56,139 nt of DNA from positions 1-56,139 of IMG/VR virus record IMGVR_UViG_3300029986_000023; one strand, written 5' to 3'. The notes under the pieces were generated by a model. The model had not been told where the DNA came from and searched no databases. It saw only the letters and a program-made list of their open reading frames with translations. Position numbers and translations under genes: made by a program. Numbering within the stretch: position 1 is the stretch's first letter; the number at the start of each line of letters is the position of its first letter. Shown here piece after piece: positions 33,414 through 42,512 of this stretch. This stretch comes from a virus.

Positions 33414-34994
33414 TTATTGGTTCGTTTCGTCTTCGAATGTCTCGATGTCAATCAAGATTGGGAATAATAACGGTAGAGCAGTTGTGCCTGTCCAAACTAA
33501 TTGGAGGAAGAAATTGTTTTGTGTTGTATTACCAACAATCTGCGGCTGCTTATAGAGAACCTTGCGTTGGGCTGGGTAATTCGTGTTGTTGATTGTCGCC
33601 AACGTAAGTGTCAAAGATTCATCATCGAAATAAATCTTTGGCGTAATCGTAGTATTAGAATCAACCGCTCCCCCAAATGGGATGCGGATTTTTTTTATGT
33701 TGAAGCGTTGACCAATCATTGCCATTGGCAGGTTCAAAACGGATGCGAGAGTGGTAGACCCATAACTATCGGCAGCGAATGTTCCAGTGTCGGCCCAAGC
33801 CTGAATCAACTGATTCGATGCACGCGCGCTCTGAAGAGCAAGCATGAGGGCTGTTATGTTTGGATTGACTATCGATACATCATTCGCGCGCGAAATACAC
33901 TGAAGACCACTGCTTAGATCCCCCCCATCATATCCGTAGGCAAAAACCACTGCCGCGAGGGATGGATAGGTAATTTGTTGACCCCAAACCACGCCCGATT
34001 CGATGTTGTCCACTGCTCCTGCGAGTGGAGGTTGACCATCTTCTAGTGAAACAAGGTCAGAGACGGTGTCGCCGTTGCCCGTGTACTGCGTCAGGCGCAC
34101 GCCTGCGCCCGCGTTACCACTCCAAATGGTCAAATAACCGTCTGCATACGTCAGGGCCGTTGCCATCGGGTCAGGCAGGGCAATCTGACGATAGAAAGTG
34201 ACCGTATTTGTTGGATCCCACAAAAACAGAGCCGCTTGACCCTGATTGATGGCTGCGGAGGTCGATTGGATGGCGATAACCGCGATGTCTGTGCCAAAAT
34301 TACAGATCGAGGTCGGATAGAACCCGTAATTGAGGTCGAGGACGTTATACGCGGAGCCATTGTTGGTATCTCCTTCGTTAGTTCCTTTTGTGGTTGCTAT
34401 TTTGTGGACTAAACCTTGACCATTGATGTAATCGACGAAGTAAAGATTGCCGTCCGAGTGTGCGAATGCCCAGTGGTTAGGCAAAGTCGCCTGATTGAAC
34501 TGCGGATAGGTCGTCGCGGTCAACGCCGTCTGGCTGCCGAGTGTAGAGCCAGTCCAAACACCATCGACAAGCGTCGGTGAATTGTTCAGAGGCCCATACC
34601 GCGACACGTCGTTCTTTGAAGAACCCGTGCCGAAGATATAAATGTAGTTGTTGTAGTACGCCGCGCCTTCTGCGTTCCCGCCAGCGACCGTAGCGACCAA
34701 TGTTTCAGATCCAAGAGCTGCTGTGTACGAGAGTAGGCTTCCATTTTTCAGCACGGCATAGATCAGCGCGTTCTTTGGCGACGTGATCCACTGAATGACA
34801 TAAGAAGTCATCGCACTGCTTGAAAATGACTTGAAACTTGTGGGAACCGCCATGCCTGACGTAAGCACAGAATCTCCCACAGGTAGGTCAGGGTCAATCG
34901 CAATCGAAGCGGTGAATTGACCGCTCTTGGGCATATATTTGGTATCAGCGCGCCCGTTGGCTATGCCGTCGATTGTGATGCGCTTGAGTGCCAT
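33414..34994 (-). CDS. Probable tail nozzle/tube protein (beta-propeller-like)
   Basis: 526 residues, mostly short beta strands with repeated aromatic and Gly motifs (NNYIYIFGTGSS, DGNLYFVDYING, DGYLTIWSGN), like a propeller-bearing nozzle protein of short-tailed phages. Directly downstream of the connector gene at 35014-35913. The start is preceded by AAAAAT. No enzymatic motif. The role is based on size, fold impression and order. Confidence 0.6.
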   Translation of the reverse strand: MALKRITIDGIANGRADTKYMPKSGQFTASIAIDPDLPVGDSVLTSGMAVPTSFKSFSSSAMTSYVIQWITSPKNALIYAVLKNGSLLSYTAALGSETLVATVAGGNAEGAAYYNNYIYIFGTGSSKNDVSRYGPLNNSPTLVDGVWTGSTLGSQTALTATTYPQFNQATLPNHWAFAHSDGNLYFVDYINGQGLVHKIATTKGTNEGDTNNGSAYNVLDLNYGFYPTSICNFGTDIAVIAIQSTSAAINQGQAALFLWDPTNTVTFYRQIALPDPMATALTYADGYLTIWSGNAGAGVRLTQYTGNGDTVSDLVSLEDGQPPLAGAVDNIESGVVWGQQITYPSLAAVVFAYGYDGGDLSSGLQCISRANDVSIVNPNITALMLALQSARASNQLIQAWADTGTFAADSYGSTTLASVLNLPMAMIGQRFNIKKIRIPFGGAVDSNTTITPKIYFDDESLTLTLATINNTNYPAQRKVLYKQPQIVGNTTQNNFFLQLVWTGTTALPLLFPILIDIETFEDETNQ

Positions 34995-35013
34995 ATTTTT
35001 GCTAGGTTAAGCA

Positions 35014-35913
35014 CTAAAGTGTAACAAAAAGGTTAGGATTCGTCTGCACATGGTCATCATCAATAGCAGGATTCATGGTCTTCGTAGAATGATCGTAAAC
35101 GAGCTGTGCGTATTTTTTATCGTACATATCGACTGCTGTGTCGTAGCGATCTTTCTCTGGCTGAACAGTCGCCCAGTACGGCTGCTCCGCTTCGTAGATT
35201 GGAAGATCCTGATACGCTTCGGGAAGTGCGGACATCTGCCCAATAGTGTAAGTGGCATTGGCTGAGATTGTGGTACCAGCATAAGGCCGCGTAAGTGTCA
35301 AGGCCGTCGCTGATTGAACCGATGCAATCTGATACCAAAATTCATCGCCGTTAGTGGTGGCAACATCGCTTGCGTTGATACGGATATAACGGCCAGCCAT
35401 CGCCGCTGTCCATGTCGTGCCTGAACCAGTGAGTGTGAACGCGTTATTCGTTACCGCGCTTACACTGCCTGTCGTGTAATCAGCTCGGCTCAAATCAACC
35501 ACGCGGCGGCGGTAGGTGTAGTTGATTGAATTGCCGTTTGAAGAAGGCGTTGGATAAAAGAGAATTTGCTTGTTAATGATGAAGTACCAATTCTGAATGT
35601 TCGAGGTAATTGTAGTGTTTTGGTTCAACAAATCCCAGAAATCTTTATTCGGTGCTTCGCTTGGAACGTAGGTTGTCGTACCAACAAGAAAATTTACGTT
35701 CTCCAACGTGTCGTAATCGTAGGGCAAATTGTAAGCCTGCTGGCTCGCGACGGTTTGATCGGTAAAAGTTGTTTGCATGAAATCCCAATCACGAGCCGCG
35801 CAGATCTTACGAATCGAATCGTTCATCAGTTCCGCACCGACCGCCAAGTTTGCCGACGATGAATCGTTGGTCAGCGTGCCATATAGTTTTTGGAGGTCGG
35901 TAAAACTTTTCAC
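35014..35913 (-). CDS. Head-tail connector (tail tubular A-like)
   Basis: 299 residues. The N-terminus (LMNDSIRKICAARDWDFMQT, then SQQAYNLPYDYDTLENVNFLV) and the later FYPTPSSNGNSINYTYRRR and YQDLPIYEAEQPYW fit the family of adaptors that bind under the portal in podoviruses. An inserted beta domain (SAVTNNAFTLTGSGTTWTAA) lies in the middle. It is shared, so the same connector would have to fit both portals. Confidence 0.75.
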   Translation of the reverse strand: MKSFTDLQKLYGTLTNDSSSANLAVGAELMNDSIRKICAARDWDFMQTTFTDQTVASQQAYNLPYDYDTLENVNFLVGTTTYVPSEAPNKDFWDLLNQNTTITSNIQNWYFIINKQILFYPTPSSNGNSINYTYRRRVVDLSRADYTTGSVSAVTNNAFTLTGSGTTWTAAMAGRYIRINASDVATTNGDEFWYQIASVQSATALTLTRPYAGTTISANATYTIGQMSALPEAYQDLPIYEAEQPYWATVQPEKDRYDTAVDMYDKKYAQLVYDHSTKTMNPAIDDDHVQTNPNLFVTL

Positions 35914-35924
35914 AGGAGGGGGGG

Positions 35925-36191
35925 TTAGGCTGATGTGGTTGAAGCATCCACTACGGTCGCTGGTGCAGCAGTCGTAGTTGTTACCGTTGTGGCTGTAGGT
36001 GGCGTCGGAAGTCCTATAGGCTCGCCTGTAACGAAACGTAGAATAAGATTCACGATTGCGAGGGCTAACACTGCGTAGCCAATCCAGGCTGTCGGCAGGA
36101 GGCCGTTCTGCTGTACTACCAGGCCGACAATGGCAGCCACGGATGTAAGCCCGTTAATCCAAACTGTTTTTGAATCCCAAAATGCTTTCAT
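35925..36191 (-). CDS. Putative holin
   Basis: 88 residues from MKAFWDSKTVWING; the ATG is preceded by AAATAT. Two hydrophobic helices (LTSVAAIVGLVV and IGYAVLALAIVNLILRFV) and a Thr/Ala-rich tail (TTVTTTTAAPATVV). Size and topology match two-helix holins, and the endolysin candidate is 300 bases upstream. It would time lysis by opening the membrane. Confidence 0.6.
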   Translation of the reverse strand: MKAFWDSKTVWINGLTSVAAIVGLVVQQNGLLPTAWIGYAVLALAIVNLILRFVTGEPIGLPTPPTATTVTTTTAAPATVVDASTTSA

Positions 36192-36195
36192 ATAT

Positions 36196-36480
36196 TTAGA
36201 CGCCCGCAGCGGTCGCGGCGATAGCGTTTTGAGCGATTTGCAAACCTTCGGCGTCCGTGGAAGGAGCGGCCTCTTGGTTGAACCAGACCTCGGCACTTAC
36301 GAGCTGGAAGCCTTGATGCGCCATGAGGGATTGAGCGAGCGCAGGGGATTTAAGGGAGATGCGCGCACCAGAAGTAATTGTGCCAGCTGGATCATTCACA
36401 TTCGAGCTGAATTGGGCAACGTACAAAGCGTCCATGTTCAAAGCGGATTGAATGTCGGCAGGGAGTTGAGAAAACAACAT
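36196..36480 (-). CDS. Hypothetical protein of the lysis group
   Basis: 94 residues, starting MLFSQLPADIQSALNMDALY. A small alpha-beta protein with an Ala-rich C-terminus (AIAATAAGV). It lies between the endolysin and holin candidates, four bases from the holin start, so it is cotranscribed with them. Not recognised. Confidence 0.5.
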   Translation of the reverse strand: MLFSQLPADIQSALNMDALYVAQFSSNVNDPAGTITSGARISLKSPALAQSLMAHQGFQLVSAEVWFNQEAAPSTDAEGLQIAQNAIAATAAGV

Positions 36481-36487
36481 ATTTTTG

Positions 36488-36967
36488 TTATGCGTGAATA
36501 AAGAAACGTCCTCCGTCTATGTTTTTCCAAGTGCCTTTTGCTTGATCGACTTTCTGATACCAGGAATCGGCTACGTTGAAATCATTTCCAAAGATCGGAA
36601 TAGACCAACCGAGGACGAAGTGTGATTTATTGTTCACCCACAGGACGACACCCGTGTTCGTTCCTTGGATAGCAGCTTTGATCGCGACATCATTCTCACC
36701 AACCGTGGCACCCGTATATTTCAGGTTACCTAGTTTGGCGCACAAAGCGTCGTAAATCACCAGACCATCTGGGGTAAACAAGGAGGCATCCGTACACACT
36801 TGATCTGGCGTCCACTTCATTCCTCCGTAGAAATAGTTTGAAAGAGTGATGACCGAACACAGATCACAACCATCATGCCCCACAGTGAGATTTGATGCGC
36901 CGAGTTTCATGTTGGCCCACGGTTGTTCTTGCTGGCCAAGGATGCGAAATTTTGGAAGTGCTGGCAT
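36488..36967 (-). CDS. C39-like cysteine peptidase, putative endolysin
   Basis: 159 residues with a papain-like C39-family layout: QQEQPWANMKLG, then HDGCDLCSVITLSNYF with Cys34 as likely nucleophile, NKSHFVLGWS with His116, and NVADSWYQ with Asp134. Such domains cut peptide bonds, here probably in peptidoglycan. There is no signal peptide, so a holin is needed for release; a candidate lies downstream. Could instead be a virion-associated peptidase. Confidence 0.7.
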   Translation of the reverse strand: MPALPKFRILGQQEQPWANMKLGASNLTVGHDGCDLCSVITLSNYFYGGMKWTPDQVCTDASLFTPDGLVIYDALCAKLGNLKYTGATVGENDVAIKAAIQGTNTGVVLWVNNKSHFVLGWSIPIFGNDFNVADSWYQKVDQAKGTWKNIDGGRFFIHA

Positions 36968-36971
36968 ACCT

Positions 36972-37352
36972 TTAGAGTTTGAAGAATAAAATCTTCAAGA
37001 CAACTCCGATAATCGCTGTGAAGATGACTGCGGCAGTCCCATAGACAGTGTTCCTTACAGGAGCAAAATCACTTGACGTAACGCAATTCTCAACGGAGTT
37101 TTCTATGGTCTTAAACTCTTCTTTTGTGACGTATTTGTTCTCCAGGTTATCGAGTTTATCGTTCACTTTATCGAGAGTATCAGTAATGTATTTGATCTCT
37201 CGTGCCTGAACCGCTGCTGCCGTCGTCAATGTAGCAATGGCACTGGCAGCCGCTGCGTTGATCACGTTTTTTGCTTCTGCCGCGGCTTGGGCCACAACAT
37301 GAGCCGCATCAGCAGCCGCTTCATTGATTTTGGAGACAGCTTCGTCAGGCAT
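36972..37352 (-). CDS. Coiled-coil protein with C-terminal membrane anchor
   Basis: 126 residues from MPDEAVSKINEAAADAAH. A long Ala-rich coiled coil, then KNVEDKLDNLENKYVTKEE-type heptads (near DKVNDKLDNLENKYVTKEEF) and a C-terminal hydrophobic helix (VIFTAIIGVVLKILFF). Topology recalls spanin-like or tail-anchored lysis proteins. Next to the endolysin candidate. Assignment uncertain. Confidence 0.5.
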   Translation of the reverse strand: MPDEAVSKINEAAADAAHVVAQAAAEAKNVINAAAASAIATLTTAAAVQAREIKYITDTLDKVNDKLDNLENKYVTKEEFKTIENSVENCVTSSDFAPVRNTVYGTAAVIFTAIIGVVLKILFFKL

Positions 37353-37356
37353 ATGT

Positions 37357-37797
37357 TTATACGGCTTCTTTGGCCGATTCAAGATCGCAGATCATCTGTT
37401 CGACGTTGATCATTTGGACACCCTCGAATTTGTCTTTTAATTCGGCTGACGACCAATCAATCTTTTTCAACACTTCAATGAACGCATTGACGCCTTCTGC
37501 CATAGCTTCGACCTCGATTGGCAGTTTGTTACCCTTCGTCATTTCTTCCGTGGCTGCTGTGACTTGCGCCATAAATTCCACTGTCACAGGGACGTTTCCT
37601 TTTAGTTGATTGTTCAAGATTGTCAGTTCTTGCGATTTCGATTGAAGTGCTTCTTCCGTCGGTTCAATCTCCGTGCGGATTTTGTGGAGACATTTGATAG
37701 CTTTGCGTTGCGTATCAAGTGACATCCCTTGAAGGCCAAACTTTGAAAAGAAGATGGCAGTCGCGGCTACTGGTTGTGTGGTCGTAAACTTAACCAT
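37357..37797 (-). CDS. Hypothetical helical protein
   Basis: 146 residues, alpha-helical, with NVPVTVEFMAQVTAATEEM and a C-terminal VEQMICDLESAKEAV. Follows the 74-residue gene at 11 bases and precedes the coiled-coil gene at four bases. Possibly a chaperone for the fibre encoded just upstream, since such genes often follow fibres, but nothing in the sequence proves it. Confidence 0.5.
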   Translation of the reverse strand: MVKFTTTQPVAATAIFFSKFGLQGMSLDTQRKAIKCLHKIRTEIEPTEEALQSKSQELTILNNQLKGNVPVTVEFMAQVTAATEEMTKGNKLPIEVEAMAEGVNAFIEVLKKIDWSSAELKDKFEGVQMINVEQMICDLESAKEAV

Positions 37798-37808
37798 ATT
37801 TTGAAAGA

Positions 37809-38033
37809 TTAAACCGTGATTGCATTAGCGAGGCAGAACGCTTCCATCGTTTCACAATCAGCGAGAGCTTGTGTGTTGAGCGCAACGGCGGCGGTTACGA
37901 TAGGTGTTTGTGCCTGTGTATTTGCTTGGATGGCATCAACTTGTACTTTTGAAAATGTCTGAACAGATCCATCGTCGGCAGTGACCTGAAGCGCGTTGTT
38001 TCCGTCGGCATCCTGAACGAGTGCGAGGGTCAT
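37809..38033 (-). CDS. Small protein downstream of the fibre
   Basis: 74 residues, MTLALVQDADGNNALQVTAD at the start, then a helical Ala/Gln-rich part (IQANTQAQTPIVTAAVALN). Starts nine bases after the fibre gene stop. The first seven codons are duplicated at positions 1-21. Function unknown; possibly linked to the fibre because it lies directly beside it in both copies. Confidence 0.55.
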   Translation of the reverse strand: MTLALVQDADGNNALQVTADDGSVQTFSKVQVDAIQANTQAQTPIVTAAVALNTQALADCETMEAFCLANAITV

Positions 38034-38042
38034 AGAAGGATT

Positions 38043-39380
38043 TTAGGAGTAAACAGGGATATATCCGACGGTCGCTCCACCCGTGATCACCTTGATAAAT
38101 CCTTGTGGGTTAGAGGTCGTTGCTCCAGTCGTCCAGGTCGTCGCTGGGGTCGAGGTGGTCGCGGTGTAGGTGATATTGGCTGTCGTACTTCCGATACCCG
38201 AAAGATCTATACCGCCATCAGCGCGTATTGAACCAGATTTGATCCACAGAGCATATTTGTTCGTCAGCGTTGCATTGCTCCCAGCTATTGGCGCGCCCGT
38301 AATTGTCACTGTACTCGCTGCTGTGAACGTAGAGGCAGCAGCAGCGGCAAACGTCGGGGCATTAATTTGCATGTAATCAGCCTCTGCAACCGTACCTGTC
38401 GCCCACGTTTGAGTAGACGTAACGAACAAGAATTCTGGAGCGTTCACTGTGGTCGTTATACCCGTATTATTTGGCGGAGTCCATGAAGAAAAAGCAACTG
38501 CCCCAGATGAAGTTGCAGACCCGTTCCATGCTTGTGAGCCAGAGGCTGCAACCGCTAAAGCAATTGTAGTGTTGTTCACAATAAACTGAAGTGTCGCATT
38601 ATTCGGTATAACTCGAAAGACCCCTGCACGACCGAAGGTGCCATTATTTTCAGTAAAACCAACAACTAAACCATAACTACCTGCAACACCACTATTAACT
38701 GCAAAATAGGATTCATTGGATGTACCTGAACTCGACGTACTCATTTGTAAGACTTGCGTTCCATCATTAGTGATGATTGCTTCACCCGCTCCATTAGCTC
38801 GATGAACAAAAGCCGTACATAAACCCATACTAAGGTAGCCTGTTGACACGGAGGCGTTTACTTGAAGCTGACCATCTAAACGAGTTACACCGCCTTTAGA
38901 CCATAAACAATACCCATTCGTAATTGTAGCATTCGTACCAGCAATTGGAGCACCTGAAATAGTAAACGTAGCCGCAGAAGTAATTGTCGAAGCTCCCGCG
39001 AACGCCAAAGTGGGCGCATTGAATTGAGCGTAATCGTATTCAGCCAATGCACCTGTCGCGTAGGTTTGCGTTGAGGTTGCAAGTATAAATTGCGGCGCGT
39101 TTGTCGAGAGCGTGATTGCTGTATTGGATGCTGGCGTAAACAAGGCTGTGATGGGCACGCCTGATGAAGATGCTGTTTGCGCTACGGAAAGAGTAGCCGT
39201 TGGCGAAGCTGTGCCAATCCCTAAACGAAAGTTCGTATTATCCCAAAAGAACTTGGCATTGTCTTGTCCCAGATTTCCTGAACCGTCTACGAACAAAACT
39301 GATCCACTGGTTCCACTCCCAACGGCATCCCCAATAGCCATGACTCCGCTATTGCCGCCGCTTCCAAAAAAAGCTGACAT
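38043..39380 (-). CDS. Repeat-containing tail fibre (arm B)
   Basis: 445 residues. From GQDNAKFFWDNTNFRLGIGT onward it is nearly the same as the arm A fibre at 31-1932, but it has two rather than three of the 85-residue units and a shorter N-terminus (MSAFFGSGGNSGVMAIGDAV). The attachment part thus differs while the receptor-binding part is shared. The last unit differs (ALWIKSGSIRADGG against AINVKAGLSRFTGG). Recombination has clearly taken place inside this gene. Confidence 0.75.
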   Translation of the reverse strand: MSAFFGSGGNSGVMAIGDAVGSGTSGSVLFVDGSGNLGQDNAKFFWDNTNFRLGIGTASPTATLSVAQTASSSGVPITALFTPASNTAITLSTNAPQFILATSTQTYATGALAEYDYAQFNAPTLAFAGASTITSAATFTISGAPIAGTNATITNGYCLWSKGGVTRLDGQLQVNASVSTGYLSMGLCTAFVHRANGAGEAIITNDGTQVLQMSTSSSGTSNESYFAVNSGVAGSYGLVVGFTENNGTFGRAGVFRVIPNNATLQFIVNNTTIALAVAASGSQAWNGSATSSGAVAFSSWTPPNNTGITTTVNAPEFLFVTSTQTWATGTVAEADYMQINAPTFAAAAASTFTAASTVTITGAPIAGSNATLTNKYALWIKSGSIRADGGIDLSGIGSTTANITYTATTSTPATTWTTGATTSNPQGFIKVITGGATVGYIPVYS

Positions 39381-39391
39381 ACGGGGATGTG

Positions 39392-39736
39392 TTAGGAGTT
39401 AAGCGTCAAATCTTGTGCGTACCAAACAGAACCACTTACCTGTTGAGAAGCCGACAAGTTGAGGACGAAATTGGAGCCATCTGCGAGAACAAACGGGCAG
39501 TGATCGCACGAATCATGTTCCCATCCCATATTGGATGTGAAGTCCATCACGTCCATTATTTTTGTCGCTCCGTTGTACAGCGTGATGTTGTTGCTTACAT
39601 TGCAAAACAAGGTAATCCGATGGATACGGATCGTCTTTCCAGCAACGCCCGTGATGATGGTGTTGTTGCCAGACGTAGCAATCGAGATGTCCGCGCGGAT
39701 AATCTCGCCTTTGTGTCGAAGAAGTTCTTGGGACAT
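39392..39736 (-). CDS. Small beta-rich protein upstream of the arm B fibre
   Basis: 114 residues. Starts MSQELLRHKGEIIRADISIA, then beta strands (GKTIRIHRITLFCNVSNNIT) and a Cys/His-containing loop (HDSCDHCPF). It takes the place of the arm A adaptor-like gene (1938-2216) but is not similar to it. As the N-termini of the fibres also differ, each may fit its own fibre. Inferred. Confidence 0.55.
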   Translation of the reverse strand: MSQELLRHKGEIIRADISIATSGNNTIITGVAGKTIRIHRITLFCNVSNNITLYNGATKIMDVMDFTSNMGWEHDSCDHCPFVLADGSNFVLNLSASQQVSGSVWYAQDLTLNS

Positions 39737-39739
39737 ATT

Positions 39740-39934
39740 TTAGGATAAATCTCTCCGCTTGTTCCGTAAGTCAGTAACGTCGTTGATGAGGCTCTGATGT
39801 TCGTCGCGCAGTTTATTCACGTCCTTGATGAGTTTGGCGATCTCCGATTGAAGTTTCGCTTTCATTTGGGTCAAGGTTGCAAGTTGTTCCTGCTGCGCTT
39901 TTCGTAGGTCGCTCTTTTGAAAGAGCTTCATCAT
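39740..39934 (-). CDS. Short coiled-coil protein (counterpart of 2200-2922)
   Basis: 64 residues, nearly all charged helix (LQSEIAKLIKDVNKLRDEH). The N-terminus and place correspond to the 240-residue coiled coil of arm A. Overlaps the upstream gene by four bases. Probable assembly or structural helper. Confidence 0.55.
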   Translation of the reverse strand: MMKLFQKSDLRKAQQEQLATLTQMKAKLQSEIAKLIKDVNKLRDEHQSLINDVTDLRNKRRDLS

Positions 39935-40395
39935 ACGGCGGCTTCAGTTACGGGAGCGGGAGGAGTGTATTTAGGGCAGCCTTTTTTGTGTCGAACGCCC
40001 TTTGAATCGCATGTGTCGCAGAAAGGAGCTTTGCCCTTAATGCTGGAGCTTGGCTGATCTGGCTGCGGCAAGTGCGGAGGCACTGGCTTGTTCTTGTTCA
40101 AAAGCTCCGTGGTCATTTGGTTCTGGTCAACCTCCTCGGAATCATCTTGCTGGAAGATAATCTTGGCATAGATTTCAGCGCGCACAGGTACGCTATTCGT
40201 GCGAATCTGTTTCTCGGCATCTTTGACGCCAATGTTCATGTGGTTGATCTCGTCGTCGATCAGGTGCTTGGCAAAGTGTTCTGCCAACCAATCCTCCAAA
40301 AAGATTTCCTGGTGAGGTTTGAAGGTGTAACTGACGCTGTTCCACTGCCAGGTAAAGGTACGATCCGTGAAGTTCTTGAACAAGACGCTTTTCAT
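39931..40395 (-). CDS. Conserved structural-region protein with Cys cluster
   Basis: 154 residues. NFTDRTFTWQWNSVSYTFKP and LAEHFAKHLIDDEI match the arm A gene at 2933-3499. Near the C-terminus it has CDTCDSKGVRHKKGCPKY, a possible zinc site absent from arm A. Lies between the beta-rich capsid-associated gene and the coiled coil. Function unknown, place conserved. Confidence 0.6.
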   Translation of the reverse strand: MKSVLFKNFTDRTFTWQWNSVSYTFKPHQEIFLEDWLAEHFAKHLIDDEINHMNIGVKDAEKQIRTNSVPVRAEIYAKIIFQQDDSEEVDQNQMTTELLNKNKPVPPHLPQPDQPSSSIKGKAPFCDTCDSKGVRHKKGCPKYTPPAPVTEAAV

Positions 40396-40477
40396 AAGGG
40401 TTTGGCGGTGGATGAGTTCCGCTATTTGACATCCGACGGGGCTGTTTTAGGCACAGCCCCGATAAGCCTTTGAACAA

Positions 40478-41203
40478 TTAGATGTTCAAGAAAACCAAGT
40501 TGTACTTCGTTGTCACGCCCGTTTGAGCGGCCATGCCGATCTGAACGGTCGTCGCAGCCACCGTCATCACAGCACCAGCGGTGTTGGTTGAAGGGGAAAC
40601 GCCGAGGCCGACGGTCGTACCAGCATCGTTCAAGACAGCGATCAAACCTTTCGTCTGGAGGAAGCCGAAATCTGTCGCAGCGACAGGATAAAGAGCCACA
40701 CCAGCAACGGCGTTGGTTGCGGTCGTAGGATAGATGATGGTGTTCGCGTACAAGTTCGGCATCAAGCTGATGCGCGAGGTCGTGTCGAGCGTCGTGATCA
40801 CAGGATCTTCAATCGTGATGACCACCGTACCAGTCGTGGTGGACTGGGCCGTGTTGGTTTTCACGAAGAAGGTTTGACCAGCACCCGTGCCGTCGTTCAC
40901 GAAGCAATAGCCGTTCGCGTATTGACCGAGTGTCGAGGCGGTGCCGCCGAGCGTTGCGCTGATGGATTGACCACCAGTGACAGTGAACGGTGTGACGCAA
41001 ACCATGTTTTGGTGGTTGGCGACGACAGCCGCGCCTTGATAGACCTTACCTGGAACCCAGGCGGTCGCGCCGACTTGGGCGTAAACGAACTCGCGACCGT
41101 CCGTTGAACGGATACGATCACCGAGGTTCGCACCTTGTGTGGTGTTGTCCGAGAAGGCCAGATCAGGCGCGGTGACCATTCCTGGACAGAGTTTTGTAGC
41201 CAT
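40478..41203 (-). CDS. Probable capsid-associated beta-rich protein (arm B)
   Basis: 241 residues from MATKLCPGMVTAPD; the ATG at 41242 would overlap the upstream stop. Counterpart of 3600-4355: RIRSTDGREFVYAQVG, ATLGGTASTLGQYANGYCF and AVLNDAGTTVGLGVSPS align. Thr/Ala/Val-rich beta protein, likely on the capsid surface or at head completion. Confidence 0.6.
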   Translation of the reverse strand: MATKLCPGMVTAPDLAFSDNTTQGANLGDRIRSTDGREFVYAQVGATAWVPGKVYQGAAVVANHQNMVCVTPFTVTGGQSISATLGGTASTLGQYANGYCFVNDGTGAGQTFFVKTNTAQSTTTGTVVITIEDPVITTLDTTSRISLMPNLYANTIIYPTTATNAVAGVALYPVAATDFGFLQTKGLIAVLNDAGTTVGLGVSPSTNTAGAVMTVAATTVQIGMAAQTGVTTKYNLVFLNI

Positions 41204-41222
41204 AAAATAGGGCTTAGATGAT

Positions 41223-41804
41223 TTATGTAATCGGTGTGGCAAGCGTACCAGAGGCGGCGACCAAACCTGTTACGTTCCACACGGTCGCGGAGATGGCCGT
41301 GAACGTGAGCGTGGTCCCGATCAATCCACCCGTCGTTGAACCGTTCATCGAGAGGGTGTAGTTGCTCGTTCCGTTTGCGAAGAACGCTTTGGTAGTAGCC
41401 GATGCGCTGATAAGCGATTGAACCGCGCCTGAAAGAAAGATGCTTGACTGGACTGCTGTGACGCTGTGCGCGTTGGAGGTAACCGACACGCTCACAATGA
41501 ACGTGAAGATCATCCCCGCAACAGGCGTCGTCGGTAGCGTATACGCGATACCCGTCGCAGCATCCATCAAGAATACCTGACCGCTTTGGGCGGCCGTGAG
41601 CGCAACGGTCGCGCCACCAGAGGCGTTGACTGCGCCTGGAACACCGAGCACGCCGCCAATCGTCGTACCAGCGGGAAGCGTGGTCGCACCCGTAACAGCG
41701 AGCGTGCCCGTAACAGCGAGCGTGCCGCCGAGTACCACGTTCTTGTTCGTGTTGAGCCCCTGGTACTTCACCAGAGGCAAAGCATCTTCGAGTAACATCG
41801 ACAT
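41223..41804 (-). CDS. Probable head decoration or head-fibre protein (arm B)
   Basis: 193 residues. Counterpart of 4376-4963: LTAAQSGQVFLMD, NGTSNYTLSMNGSTTGGLIG and SGTLATPIT are shared. Near the start is an imperfect repeat, TLAVTGTLAVTGATTLPAG, coded by a short DNA duplication. Follows the HNH gene that separates it from the capsid gene. Confidence 0.6.
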   Translation of the reverse strand: MSMLLEDALPLVKYQGLNTNKNVVLGGTLAVTGTLAVTGATTLPAGTTIGGVLGVPGAVNASGGATVALTAAQSGQVFLMDAATGIAYTLPTTPVAGMIFTFIVSVSVTSNAHSVTAVQSSIFLSGAVQSLISASATTKAFFANGTSNYTLSMNGSTTGGLIGTTLTFTAISATVWNVTGLVAASGTLATPIT

Positions 41805-41844
41805 AATCTTGTAGACCCTCCCCCGTAAACGGGGTCAAAGGTGA

Positions 41845-42468
41845 TTATTTTTTCTTAGAAGACCAGAATCGTTTAGAACGTAGTTCACTCACTCGTTTCG
41901 CCTGCCAGTCTTTCATTTCGGGACGATCCCAATGTTCGTGGCTATGCGTCGACTGAGTAAGCAGTTCAAGATTTTCTGGTCGATTATCGTCTTTGAATCC
42001 ATTGATGTGGTGAACAACCTCATGCTCTTCGAGCAATCTTCCAAGTTTTGTTTCCATCACAAGGCGATGTTCTCGAACATATCCATTCGCTAATGCGTTC
42101 GGATGATCTGGCTGTCTCACATAAACGTATCCATCTTTGCTTAAGACCTTTCCGCCTTTCCAAACATTGTTTCCGTTTCCAGTTCCATGATTGAGAGTCT
42201 GAATGACTTTCAAACGATGTTCCTCGGTTAGTTTCTTCCCAAGATGAGCCTGACGCAGCTTTTCTTTGGTTTCTATCGAATGATGATAACCAAGCCGTGA
42301 AAATGGAATCCCTTTAGTTGAGAACGGACGAGCCTTTACTCCGAGCTTTTTCAATCGGCGCGAGATTGACTTTGCGTCGCAGCCGAATTGCTTACCGAGG
42401 ACTGTCATTGACTTTCCTTCGGCGTATTCCTTGACGAGCTGATCTTCGTTGAGAGATGTGGGTTTCAT
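41845..42468 (-). CDS. HNH homing endonuclease with NUMOD-type domain
   Basis: 207 residues. N-terminal helix-turn-helix (GKSMTVLGKQFGCDAKSISR), a NUMOD3-like stretch (SIETKEKLRQAHLGKKLTEE), then the HNH core (REHRLVMETKLG, EEHEVVHHINGFKDDNRPEN). Such enzymes cut an allele lacking the gene and spread by repair. It sits between capsid and decoration genes in arm B only; arm A has 31 bases there. A recent insertion into the late operon. Confidence 0.88.
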   Translation of the reverse strand: MKPTSLNEDQLVKEYAEGKSMTVLGKQFGCDAKSISRRLKKLGVKARPFSTKGIPFSRLGYHHSIETKEKLRQAHLGKKLTEEHRLKVIQTLNHGTGNGNNVWKGGKVLSKDGYVYVRQPDHPNALANGYVREHRLVMETKLGRLLEEHEVVHHINGFKDDNRPENLELLTQSTHSHEHWDRPEMKDWQAKRVSELRSKRFWSSKKK

Positions 42469-42512
42469 AGGCCACTATATTCTCACTTCTGATCTACACC
42501 GTCAAGCAATTT

